64,000 nt of DNA from Lysinibacillus sphaericus. GTDB lineage: Bacteria > Bacillota > Bacilli > Bacillales_A > Planococcaceae. How positions within the stretch are numbered: position 1 is the first letter of the stretch; each line of letters begins with the position of its first letter. Below, one piece after another: positions 55,337-63,304 of the stretch. The stretch covers positions 62,001 through 126,000 of the forward strand of contig NZ_SADV01000002.1 of assembly GCF_006864135.1 (NCBI RefSeq), given 5' to 3'. The notes beneath the pieces were generated by a model, which was given only the letters and a program-made list of their open reading frames with translations, was not told where the DNA came from and did not search any database. Both the position numbers and the translations under genes were made by a program.

Positions 55337-55986
55337 TTATATCCGATCCCCCAAACAGTGTCAATGGCGTCAACATGAAAGGCATGTAGCTTTGAACGAA
55401 TATTTTTAATATGCTCCGTAATAGCAGTACTGTCACTCTTCCCATCAAAGCCAAAAATAGTTTCATAAATTTTTTCTTTCGAAAATACTTGTCCTCGATT
55501 TCGAGCTAGAAATTCGCATATTGCATATTCGCTTTTTGTCAGCATTACCTTCTCTTCATTTATAAACAGCTCTTTGCCTGATAGATTGAAGTGAACATTA
55601 TCTACAAAAAGGATACTACGTCTTTCTCTTTTTTCGCGTCTCAAATGCGCATTCACTCTTGCACGTAGCTCTCCAATGCCAAACGGCTTGATAATGTAAT
55701 CATCAGCGCCAAGACCTAGACCATACATTAAATCTTCTTCTAATGATTTAGCCGTTAAAAAAAGGATGGGACAATCTACAGCATGACGTATTTGACCACA
55801 TAGTGTAAATCCATCTATTTCGGGCATCATTACATCCAGTAAAATTAAATCGAAGGCACCAAGATCCATTTTACTTACTTCCGGCGCATCAAAGACTGCC
55901 GTTACTAAATGTTCGTCTTTTAGTAGTGCATTTTTTATCAATACTAAAATATCTTTTTCATCATCTACTGCTAATATTTTTGCCAT
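55324..55986 (-). CDS. OmpR-family response regulator
   Basis: 220 residues. Receiver 'ILAVDDEKDILVLI' with phospho-Asp in 'LILLDVMMPEIDGF' and Lys in 'DDYIIKPF'; C-terminal winged helix 'VMLTKSEYAICEFLARNRGQ' and 'ITEHIKNIRSKL'. GAGGGTAGAAAT precedes the ATG. Likely activates the transporter genes when the cognate kinase senses a lantibiotic or membrane stress. Confidence 0.92.
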   Translation of the reverse strand: MAKILAVDDEKDILVLIKNALLKDEHLVTAVFDAPEVSKMDLGAFDLILLDVMMPEIDGFTLCGQIRHAVDCPILFLTAKSLEEDLMYGLGLGADDYIIKPFGIGELRARVNAHLRREKRERRSILFVDNVHFNLSGKELFINEEKVMLTKSEYAICEFLARNRGQVFSKEKIYETIFGFDGKSDSTAITEHIKNIRSKLHAFHVDAIDTVWGIGYKWRQ

Positions 55987-56014
55987 ATTTCTACCCTCAT
56001 CATTTCTTCATACC

Positions 56015-56770
56015 CTAATTCTCCGATCTTCTTCCTTCCCACTTCCAAAACCAGAAACAAGATAGGACTAATGCGCACAATGTTCCGCAAACTGAAGCAA
56101 TAATACCTTCCTGTAGTCCTACTTTCACCGTTGATAGGTCTAGCCCTGACGTCTTCATTGTCCATAACGAAACAAAGTGACCACCCCAACCATAAGGTAT
56201 AAATGACCAAATACCATTACCTAGTCCAGTTAGTAGTAAGGCTACTATTAGTGATCCCACAATCCCTAATCCGATTGAGGCACCTTTACCAAAATGAAGA
56301 CTAACAAATAAATGTAAAATATATAAAAATACATAGCCTACAAATAAAATACATCCAGCTATGAAATAAAATTGATAACCAAAAGTATCTTCATGCAAAA
56401 GCTCAATAAAACCAGCACTAAAAATACCGACGGACAGTAATATTGCGCCAAAACTAAATAATAATAACAGTAGCAACTTGCTTAAATAAGCTACTATTTT
56501 TGTTTTAGTAGTGGTTAGCATCTCCTGAAAATGTCCTGCAGTTGCTTCTTGTTCCGCTGCCATCGCACAAACTAACCCAATAATAATTGGAAATCCGCAT
56601 GCTACTCCTTGAAGATAAGCCGTTACCCTAGCATTGAAACCCCATGGTGAATAAGTATAGTATGCTAAAAATATTCCTGAAATAATGATAGGTACAATTA
56701 GATGTGTGAGTAAAAAAGGCGTTCTTTTTGTTTTAAGAAGCTCTGCTCTAAGTAATCTTAACATTATCAT
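56015..56770 (-). CDS. Lantibiotic-immunity ABC permease (MutG/LanG type)
   Basis: 251 residues with six TM segments. Conserved 'LLRAELLKTKRTPFLLTHLI' at the start, 'AAEQEATAGHFQEML' in the first loop and 'SFIPYGWGGHFVSLWTMK' near the end match LanG proteins. Follows the LanE-like gene by three bases. With LanE and LanF it would expel lanthipeptides from the membrane. Confidence 0.85.
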   Translation of the reverse strand: MIMLRLLRAELLKTKRTPFLLTHLIVPIIISGIFLAYYTYSPWGFNARVTAYLQGVACGFPIIIGLVCAMAAEQEATAGHFQEMLTTTKTKIVAYLSKLLLLLLFSFGAILLSVGIFSAGFIELLHEDTFGYQFYFIAGCILFVGYVFLYILHLFVSLHFGKGASIGLGIVGSLIVALLLTGLGNGIWSFIPYGWGGHFVSLWTMKTSGLDLSTVKVGLQEGIIASVCGTLCALVLSCFWFWKWEGRRSEN

Positions 56771-56773
56771 GCA

Positions 56774-57502
56774 CTATTTCGCCTCCCTTTTTTGGAACCA
56801 TCGTGCAGTAAGGAAGCTTATTAAAGCAAACCATACTAAGGCAATTAATATACCTGGAGCTATAACCCACGTGTTTAATAATGGACTTCCTTCAGGCACT
56901 AGCAGACCATTTGGTAAAATCTCTAATGTTGGACATATTAGTCTTGCTGTGATGGCGTAAGGAACACTATACCAAAAATCCCCATTCGCAAATGCAATCA
57001 TACCTGCCATATTACCGACTAAATTTATTAAAATTGCTATATAAGTTCCTAATTTTGCCGCAAGAAATAGACAGAATGGAATTTGCCACAATAACGTTAA
57101 GAAAATTACCGAGCTACCTGTAAAACTACTTGTTAAAGAATAGCTAGTGCCAAAGAGTACTCCACTAGCAGATATACTTACAAAGAAAATAAGTGTAGTT
57201 ACTAACAACCAGGCGCTACATGTTAGTATTTTACCAAACCAAATCTTCTTTAGGTCAATCGGCATTGCGAGAATACTATGATATTTCAATTTAGCATCTT
57301 TTTCCACCACTAATGTGCAGCATATCGTCAGTGCACCTGGTAGGAGCATTGTATACCAAAAATTATAAGCACCACTTTGAAAAAACTTTCCTCCCATTAA
57401 TAATGCAGTTAGTACTATCGCCACAATGGGTGCTAGCCAAACTAATTTAGGAATAAAAGTCTTTTTCCATTTTAATCTTTCAGCCTTCATAATTGAAATC
57501 AT
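56774..57502 (-). CDS. Lantibiotic-immunity ABC permease (MutE/LanE type)
   Basis: 242 residues, six TM segments, opening ISIMKAERLKWKKTFIPKL. Contains 'NFWYTMLLPGALTICCTLVV' and 'KLKYHSILAMPIDLKKIWFG', typical of LanE. The stop of the ATPase gene is one base upstream of this start. No ribosome site stands out beyond the CAGGCA context, so translational coupling is likely. Confidence 0.85.
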   Translation of the reverse strand: MISIMKAERLKWKKTFIPKLVWLAPIVAIVLTALLMGGKFFQSGAYNFWYTMLLPGALTICCTLVVEKDAKLKYHSILAMPIDLKKIWFGKILTCSAWLLVTTLIFFVSISASGVLFGTSYSLTSSFTGSSVIFLTLLWQIPFCLFLAAKLGTYIAILINLVGNMAGMIAFANGDFWYSVPYAITARLICPTLEILPNGLLVPEGSPLLNTWVIAPGILIALVWFALISFLTARWFQKREAK

Positions 57503-57503
57503 G

Positions 57504-58211
57504 TTAAATGCCTGCCTTTCTATTAGCAGACACTACTTGCATAAATAATGATTCTAATTCCTGACCTTGTGGAGCAACTCCCTGATAGCCTAATTTCCCT
57601 CCTGCAATGATGCCAATTTCATCAACAACCTGCTCTACCTCTGACAGGATATGGCTAGATAAAATGACTGTAATCCCTTGCTCTGGAAAAGATCGGATTA
57701 GCTTTCGAAGCTCTTGAATGCCGATTGGATCGAGACCATTTGTCGGCTCATCAAGAATTAAAAGCTTTGGATAGTTTAATAGCGCAATAGCTATTCCAAG
57801 ACGTTGTTTCATCCCTAACGAAAACTGTCCTGCTCGTTTTTTTCCTGTATTGGTCAAGTCTACGATTTTTAATACTTCGTCAATACGTGACTGTGGCAAT
57901 CCGAGGGCAATCGTTCGAACCTTTAGATTTTCTCTTGCCGTTAAATTTTCATAAAGCGGTGGTGTTTCAATTAATACACCAATGTCTTTTAAATCATTGC
58001 GATTCCATTCACGTCCATTAAAAAGTATCTTTCCTGCATTCGGACGCAGCATACCCGTAATCATTTTTAACGTTGTCGATTTCCCTGCACCGTTAGGACC
58101 GAGTATACCGTAAACAGTATTGCGAGGTATCGTTAACGACAAGTCCTCCACAATTTTTTGTCCCTTAAAGCTTTTACTAAGATCTTCTGTTTGTAAAATA
58201 ATATCTTCCAC
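57504..58211 (-). CDS. Lantibiotic-immunity ABC ATPase (MutF/LanF type)
   Basis: 235 residues from a GTG. Walker A 'GPNGAGKSTTLKMITGM', signature 'FSLGMKQRLGIAIALL', Walker B 'LLILDEPTNGLDPIGI' and H-loop 'VILSSHILSEVEQ'. The E-loop 'GVLIETPPLYENLT', with Glu in place of the usual Gln, is a LanF hallmark. First gene of the operon. The leader contains dyads ATCATC...GATGAT that may be regulator sites. Confidence 0.88.
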   Translation of the reverse strand: MEDIILQTEDLSKSFKGQKIVEDLSLTIPRNTVYGILGPNGAGKSTTLKMITGMLRPNAGKILFNGREWNRNDLKDIGVLIETPPLYENLTARENLKVRTIALGLPQSRIDEVLKIVDLTNTGKKRAGQFSLGMKQRLGIAIALLNYPKLLILDEPTNGLDPIGIQELRKLIRSFPEQGITVILSSHILSEVEQVVDEIGIIAGGKLGYQGVAPQGQELESLFMQVVSANRKAGI

Positions 58212-58340
58212 TTTATAATCATCTTCCTTTCGATGATTATAGTGTAAAAAATGATTATAAGGATTTTATAAGGATATCAAAAAGATTTTGTGGATCGTCA
58301 CGCTGAACTGAACTTTTGTTTTATGACTTTTTGTGAAATA

Positions 58341-58521
58341 GTTGATTGGAGTGGGGGGTGGGCGACTCCTCAGGGATCAGCGTCACAGATGAGACCCTGC
58401 AGCGCAGCGACAGCAACAAATGTTTTTATCTGTGTGAAAGCGCAGCGACAGCAACAAATGTTTTTTTCTGTGCGAAAGCGCAGCGTCAGCAACAATGCGC
58501 CCAAACGGAACGGAAATCAAC
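58341..58521 (-). repeat. Family A element, lacking the ACGAAGGC hairpin
   Basis: Plus strand: GTTGATTGGAGTGGGGGG ... ACGGAAATCAAC. It holds two adjacent modules (GTGAAAGCGCAGCGACAG and GCGAAAGCGCAGCGTCAG) separated by CAACAAATGTTTTT. The region between the left end and the modules is short and lacks the conserved hairpin. 181 bp. Confidence 0.8.
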
Positions 58522-58561
58522 CCCTCGCTTTGCAGAAGAACCACACTTTATAACTAGAAAT

Positions 58562-58603
58562 AAAAAGCATTTGGAATGAGGACATCCCAAATGCTTTTTA
58601 TCA
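58562..58603 (-). terminator. Terminator of korAB
   Basis: AAAAGCATTTGG (58563-58574) pairs with CCAAATGCTTTT (58587-58598), extending through GGATGT/ACATCC, 20 bases past the korB stop. Confidence 0.85.
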
Positions 58604-58621
58604 TGCTATATAATATTTAAT

Positions 58622-59488
58622 TTACATAAATTCTTTTACTAATTGATTAAAATCATTTTCGCTCATTTTAATATCGATATCCGTTAATGGTAGCTCTGAA
58701 TAGCCTGGTACTTTTTCTTGATATGAAGCTGTTTCAGTATCTTGATAAATAATACCTGTTACTAAACCTTCATGCTCCATCACTGTACGCATTGCCATAC
58801 CACGGTCAGAATTGTCATAGCCTTCAATATCAGCAAGCTTCGTTAAGTTTTCTTTAAACCAATCGTACGTGTTCACTTTGTTATACGTAACACAAGGTGA
58901 GAATACGTTGATGAATGAGAAGCCTTTATGATTAATGCCCGCTTCAATTAAAGCTGTTAACTCTTTAATATCCGTTGAGAATCCTTGTGCGACAAAAGTA
59001 GCTCCGCTTGTTAAAGCTACTTCTAACGGTTTTAATGAAGGCTCAATCGCACCACCTGGCGTAGATTTTGTAATAAATCCTGCAGCGGAACGTGGAGATG
59101 TTTGCCCCTTTGTTAAACCATAAATTTGGTTATCCATCACAACGTATGTGATGTCAATATTACGACGGATAGCATGAATTGTATGACCCATACCAATCGC
59201 AAATCCATCTCCGTCACCACCAGAAGCAATAACGTTTAAATCACGGTTAGCCATTTTTAAGCCTTGTGCAATTGGTAATGCACGACCATGAATACCGTGG
59301 AAGCCATAAGAATTAATGTAGCCTGAAATACGACCAGAACAGCCAATTCCAGAGATAACAGCTAATTCGTTTGGTTCAATACCGACGTTTGCCGCGGCAC
59401 GTTGAATCGCTGCCTGAACAGAGAAGTCACCACAGCCTGGGCACCAGTTTGGTTTCACTGTATTACGAAAATCCTTAAATGTTGCCAT
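58622..59488 (-). CDS. korB: 2-oxoacid:ferredoxin oxidoreductase, beta subunit
   Basis: 288 residues. TPP-binding core: 'WCPGCGDFSVQAAIQRA', 'GIGCSGRISGYINSYGFHG', the TPP/Mg motif 'VIASGGDGDGFAIGMGHTIH' and 'DNQIYGLTKGQTSPRS'. It converts a 2-oxoacid (probably 2-oxoglutarate) and CoA to acyl-CoA with ferredoxin reduction, with the alpha subunit encoded upstream. The start shares a base with the alpha stop. Confidence 0.92.
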   Translation of the reverse strand: MATFKDFRNTVKPNWCPGCGDFSVQAAIQRAAANVGIEPNELAVISGIGCSGRISGYINSYGFHGIHGRALPIAQGLKMANRDLNVIASGGDGDGFAIGMGHTIHAIRRNIDITYVVMDNQIYGLTKGQTSPRSAAGFITKSTPGGAIEPSLKPLEVALTSGATFVAQGFSTDIKELTALIEAGINHKGFSFINVFSPCVTYNKVNTYDWFKENLTKLADIEGYDNSDRGMAMRTVMEHEGLVTGIIYQDTETASYQEKVPGYSELPLTDIDIKMSENDFNQLVKEFM

Positions 59489-61227
59489 TAGCGAGTCAAC
59501 TCCTTCACACGATTTTCTAATTCACCTGGCAAGAATGGTGTACCATCATATTTTGTAATAGTCTCGATTTTATCGTGACCACCAACATTCATCTTCATAA
59601 TATTTGCTAATTGACCTGTGTAGTTATTTTCTACAACGATTACTTTTTTCGCTTTTGCTACAAGTGGTGCCACCTCAATAGATGGGAATGGGTGAATTAA
59701 ACGAATATGTGCATGGTTCACCTTCATGCCTTGAGCATTTAAGCGTTCTTGTACTTCTTCAATAGCTCCACGTGTTGAGTTAAAGCCCACTAATAAAATA
59801 TCAGCTTCTTCGTGTGGCGCATTTGAATGTACTGGATGGTCAAATTTCAATGCTGCTAGCTTACGGAAACGTTTATCCATTTGTACTTGACGGTTACCAG
59901 ATGCTTCAGACGGTTTACCTGTTTCATCGTGTTCAACCCCCGTTACATGGTGAATACCATTCAACGTACCAGGTAGCACACGCGGTGAAATACCATCTTC
60001 CGTATCTTCATAACGTTTGAAGTATGCTTTATCGGCTGCTTCTTCAATGTCGCCTGTAACAATTTTACCGCGACGAATTTCAATTTTATTGTAATCGAAT
60101 GGCTCAACAGATTGTTTACCTAGAGATAATTGCAAGTCTGTCATTAAAATAACTGGTAATTGTAATTCCTCTGCAATGTTAAATGCTTGAATTGTGTCAA
60201 AGAATGCTTCTTCCATTGTAGATGGTGCAATTACTACTTTTGGAATTTCACCATGCGTACCATATAACATCGCCATTAAATCTGATTGCTCTTGTTTTGT
60301 TGGTAATCCTGTTGATGGACCACCACGTTGTGTATCAACAACAACCAGCGGCTGCTCTGTCATACCTGAAAGACCAAGTGCTTCCATCATTAATGAAAGA
60401 CCAGGGCCAGCAGAAGCTGTAAAAGCACGAACACCACCAAAGTTTGCACCAATTGCCATTGTCGCTGCAGCAATTTCGTCTTCTGTTTGAATAACCGCAC
60501 CACCGAATTTCGGTAATTTTTTAATAAGATATTCCATAATCTCAGAAGCTGGTGTAATTGGGTAGGCTGCCATAAAGCGTGTCCCAGCTGCAAGTGCACC
60601 AAGTGCAACTGCATCGTTTCCGATCATGAACATACGGCGTTTACCGTCTGCTGGTGCTAAAGCCCAGTCACCTACACGATCTCCTAGCAGCTCATTCATT
60701 AATTCATGACCGCGTGCAATGGCCTCCATATTTTTCTGAACAACTTCTTCACCTTTTTTGCCAAAAATATCATCTACAACATTTTGGAACACTTCGTCCT
60801 CTAGATTTAGCAATGAAGCTGTTGCTCCGATCGCCACCATATTTTTCATCAACGAAGTACCAAGCTCTGCCGCTACCTCTGTAAAAGGTACTACAAATAA
60901 TGGCGCTTTTGAATCTTCTGGCTTCACTGGAGTAAATTTTGAATCCGCTAAAATAACGCCTGTTTCTGTTAATTCTTTATAATTGACGTCGATTGTTTCT
61001 TGGTCGAACGCTACTAAAATATCTAAATCATCCGCAATTGAACGTACTTCTGTTGGACGAACTGTAATTTTATTATTCGTATGGCCACCTTTAATTCGAG
61101 AAGAGAAATGACGATAACCGTATAGGAAGTAACCTAAACGATTCATTGCCGTTGAGAAAATTTCGCCTGTACTTTCAATCCCTTCACCCTGTTGCCCACC
61201 GACTTTCCATGAAAGCTGATGTAACAT
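59488..61227 (-). CDS. korA: 2-oxoacid:ferredoxin oxidoreductase, alpha subunit
   Basis: 579 residues, with gamma and alpha domains fused. N-terminal gamma part: 'GGQQGEGIESTGEIFSTAMN' and 'SRIKGGHTNNKI'. From ~200 'GNDAVALGALAAGTRFMAAY' and 'YPITPASEIMEYL' give the pyrimidine-binding domain. The C-terminal part has 'VGFNSTRGAIEEV' and 'VVENNYTGQLANIM'. No ferredoxin domain. First gene of a two-gene operon, conserved downstream of spoVS in Bacillales. Confidence 0.93.
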   Translation of the reverse strand: MLHQLSWKVGGQQGEGIESTGEIFSTAMNRLGYFLYGYRHFSSRIKGGHTNNKITVRPTEVRSIADDLDILVAFDQETIDVNYKELTETGVILADSKFTPVKPEDSKAPLFVVPFTEVAAELGTSLMKNMVAIGATASLLNLEDEVFQNVVDDIFGKKGEEVVQKNMEAIARGHELMNELLGDRVGDWALAPADGKRRMFMIGNDAVALGALAAGTRFMAAYPITPASEIMEYLIKKLPKFGGAVIQTEDEIAAATMAIGANFGGVRAFTASAGPGLSLMMEALGLSGMTEQPLVVVDTQRGGPSTGLPTKQEQSDLMAMLYGTHGEIPKVVIAPSTMEEAFFDTIQAFNIAEELQLPVILMTDLQLSLGKQSVEPFDYNKIEIRRGKIVTGDIEEAADKAYFKRYEDTEDGISPRVLPGTLNGIHHVTGVEHDETGKPSEASGNRQVQMDKRFRKLAALKFDHPVHSNAPHEEADILLVGFNSTRGAIEEVQERLNAQGMKVNHAHIRLIHPFPSIEVAPLVAKAKKVIVVENNYTGQLANIMKMNVGGHDKIETITKYDGTPFLPGELENRVKELTR

Positions 61228-61488
61228 GTCAACAACTCCTTAGATCCAATGTATATACTATTATTTTTCCTTCATAAGTTTAACACGAAGAAACGGTCTG
61301 CACTATTGTTATTCCCCGATTTAAACGAAAATCAGACCTTTGACTGAAAATGGCGTTCATAAAGTTGTAATTTTAAATCAATTAAGTTTTAAAAATTAAG
61401 TTGCGGATTTTAAGTGACATTTAACATATTAGTATGTAGAGCATGTAGGATTCTCTTCCTCAAATTCTGATTGTCTATATAAACGAAA

Positions 61489-61524
61489 AAAATGCCTTGC
61501 AGCTTATTATGTGCAAGGCATTTT
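61489..61524 (-). terminator. Terminator of spoVS
   Basis: AAAATGCCTTGCA (61489-61501) pairs with TGCAAGGCATTTT (61512-61524). Confidence 0.85.
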
Positions 61525-61538
61525 ATTTCATTACTTTT

Positions 61539-61805
61539 TTATCGAATACGTTTTTCCACAAGAAGCTTTAAAGCTGTACGTTCCTCACCAGCAATTAAAA
61601 TATCGGCAAACGCCGGTGCGCAAATTAAATCTGTGCCACTTGGCGCTACAAATCCGCGTGCAATGGCCACTGCTTTCACGGCTTGGTTAAGTGCCCCTGC
61701 CCCAACTGCCTGCATTTCTGCTTGCCCTTTTTCTCTGATTACCGCGACTAATGCACCTGCAACTGAATTTGGATTAGAGCGTGATGATACTTTTAATGAA
61801 TCCAC
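61539..61805 (-). CDS. spoVS: Stage V sporulation protein S
   Basis: 88 residues, full length, from a GTG with GGGGAGG upstream. Nearly invariant family segments are present: 'VSSRSNPNSVAGALVAVIRE', 'AVGAGALNQAVKAVAIARGF' and 'SGTDLICAPAFADI'. An Alba-like fold needed for spore coat formation and septum completion. Between korAB and ymdB as in relatives. The 1.5-kb gap upstream is filled by repeats. Confidence 0.96.
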   Translation of the reverse strand: MDSLKVSSRSNPNSVAGALVAVIREKGQAEMQAVGAGALNQAVKAVAIARGFVAPSGTDLICAPAFADILIAGEERTALKLLVEKRIR

Positions 61806-62027
61806 AATTATTCCTCCCCGTTTCGCGAATAGTGTTTACGCTCAACAACTCATGTCTCCCTTTTTTTGGACCTCAAGTTATTGTCGATAGGTCATTTTAT
61901 GCTCGGTAAGAAGAAAATAGACTATTTTCATTTCTTATATATTGAAACAATCAAAAAAGACTGAAAATATATGCTGGAAAACCTATGGAAATAATGAAAT
62001 AAAGTAGGCTCTTCGGTACAGCGAGAG

Positions 62028-62819
62028 GTTGATTTCCGTTCCGACAGGGTGCTTTGTTGCTGTCGCTACGCTTTCGCACAGATAAAAACATTTGTTGCTG
62101 TCGCTACGCTTTCGCACAGATAAAAACATTTGTTGCTGTCGCTACGCTTTCGCACAGATAAAAACATTTGTTGCTGTCGCTGCGCTTTCGCACAGATAAA
62201 AACATTTGTTGCTGTCGCTACGCTTTCGCACAGATAAAAACATTTGTTGCTGTCGCTGCGCTTTCGCACAGATAAAAACATTTGTTGCTGTCGCTACGCT
62301 TTCGCACAGATAAAAACATTTGTTGCTGTCGCTGCGCTTTCGCACAGATAAAAACATTTGTTGCTGTCGCTACGCTTTCGCACAGATAAAAACATTTGTT
62401 GCTGTCGCTGCGCTTTCGCACAGATAAAAACATTTGTTGCTGTCGCTACGCTTTCGCACAAAAAACATTGTTGCTGTCGCTGCGCTTTCGCACAAAAAAC
62501 ATTGTTGCTGTCGCTGCGCTTTCGCACAGATAAAAACATTTGTTGCTGTCGCTGCGCTTTCGCACAGATAAAAACATTGTTGCTGTCGCTGCGCTTTCGC
62601 ACAGAGCAAAGCTTCCTGGGGCGTCAGATGACCGATTCACTCGCGGTGCTCGCTCCAGGGTCTCAGGCCAACAGATGTTTTTTGCGTGAAAGCGTAGTGC
62701 TAACGTGCGACAGCAGCACGACGTTGGTCACAAAGACGTTATCACAGGACGTGATGATTTTAGCCTTCGTTCCTCTATTGCTAATCCCCAAGGAGCCACC
62801 CAGTCTCCACTCCAACAAC
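62028..62819 (+). repeat. Expanded family A element, 792 bp
   Basis: Starts GTTGATTTCCGTTCCGACAG (preceded by GGCTCTTCGGTACAGCGAGA as in other copies) and ends GTCTCCACTCCAACAAC. Interior: 15 tandem modules (62058-62604), then CTTCCTGGGGCGTCAGATGA, CGCTCCAGGGTCTCAGGCC, a diverged module (GCGTGAAAGCGTAGTGCTAA) and the hairpin region ATCACAGGACGTGAT, whose outer stem is weakened here (ACAAAGAC against GCCTTCGT). Confidence 0.88.
62058..62604 (+). repeat. ~38-bp tandem repeat, 15 copies
   Basis: Unit: GCTGTCGCTRCGCTTTCGC followed by ACAGATAAAAACATTTGTT. Mostly 38 bases; three junctions near 62460-62510 and 62575 lose a few bases. Units alternate A and G at one position in the middle, giving a 76-bp dimer period (units 3-11), a sign of block duplication. 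No spacers, so not CRISPR. Overlapping 71- to 102-codon frames on the minus strand are products of the repeat. Confidence 0.93.
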
Positions 62820-62866
62820 TGAATCACATGACATCCGTTTTAACAAAATGACAACCAACTCTTTAG

Positions 62867-62971
62867 TTTTACCGGAACACTTTCAGGAATTATCGCCCAA
62901 CTTTTGAATTTTATCGATAAACTTTCACGTTTTATCACCCAACTTTTAGTTTTTATCGACATCCACCTTCC
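62867..62971 (+). repeat. 21-bp phased repeat, five units of a T-rich variant
   Basis: Units at exact 21-base steps: TTTTACCGGAACACTTTC, AATTATCGCCCAACTTTTG, TTTTATCGATAAACTTTC, TTTTATCACCCAACTTTTAG and TTTTATCGACATCC. The TATC and ACTTT boxes sit at the same positions as in the arrays at 17.5 and 45.7 kb. Confidence 0.7.
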
Positions 62972-62980
62972 AAAGAGCAA

Positions 62981-63018
62981 AAAAGGATTCATACACAAAA
63001 CTGTGTGTGAATCCTTTT
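62981..63018. terminator. Strong bidirectional-looking hairpin
   Basis: AAAAGGATTCATACACA (62981-62997) pairs with TGTGTGTGAATCCTTTT (63002-63018) with one G-T pair. No gene ends here on either strand within 280 bases, so its parent gene is unclear. Confidence 0.65.
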
Positions 63019-63104
63019 ACTTTATTATGTCGCCCTGTTAAATCAACTACAAGTATCCTCTGACATGTCGCTTTCATCAAAGTGATAAAAGTAATTTAAT
63101 AAAA

Positions 63105-63200
63105 GGGTTTTGTCAGTGGTAGTGGAAGCGACAGCGACAAAACGAAGGAAGTGGCACGACGCTCGCCCACAGGAAAGCGAGTAGCCTGAACGTAAATCAT
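63105..63200 (-). repeat. Degenerate family A element
   Basis: Plus strand: GAAGCGACAGCGACAAAACG ... CAGGAAAGCGAGTAGCCTGA, ACGTAAATCATTAC. It matches the right half of family A with an eroded end (AATCATT for AATCAAC). Confidence 0.5.
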
Positions 63201-63263
63201 TACTATTTAAAGTGACACAACATTCTCAAATATTTCCTTAACTATTTTGTTTTTAATCATAAA

Positions 63264-63299
63264 AAAACTATTGTGCATTTTTTAACACACAATAGTTTC
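63264..63299 (-). terminator. Terminator of ymdB
   Basis: AAACTATTGTG (63265-63275) pairs with CACAATAGTTT (63288-63298), six bases past the gene's stop. Confidence 0.8.
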
Positions 63300-63304
63300 T
63301 CTTC

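Noticed and set aside
62058..62604. Possible CRISPR array
   Set aside because: Units are directly tandem with no variable spacers, and no cas genes are near.
62066..62640. Several overlapping 64- to 102-codon frames on the minus strand (CFYLCES, FICAKAQRQQQ repeats) and one on plus
   Set aside because: Products of the tandem repeat; no ribosome sites, frames overlap each other.
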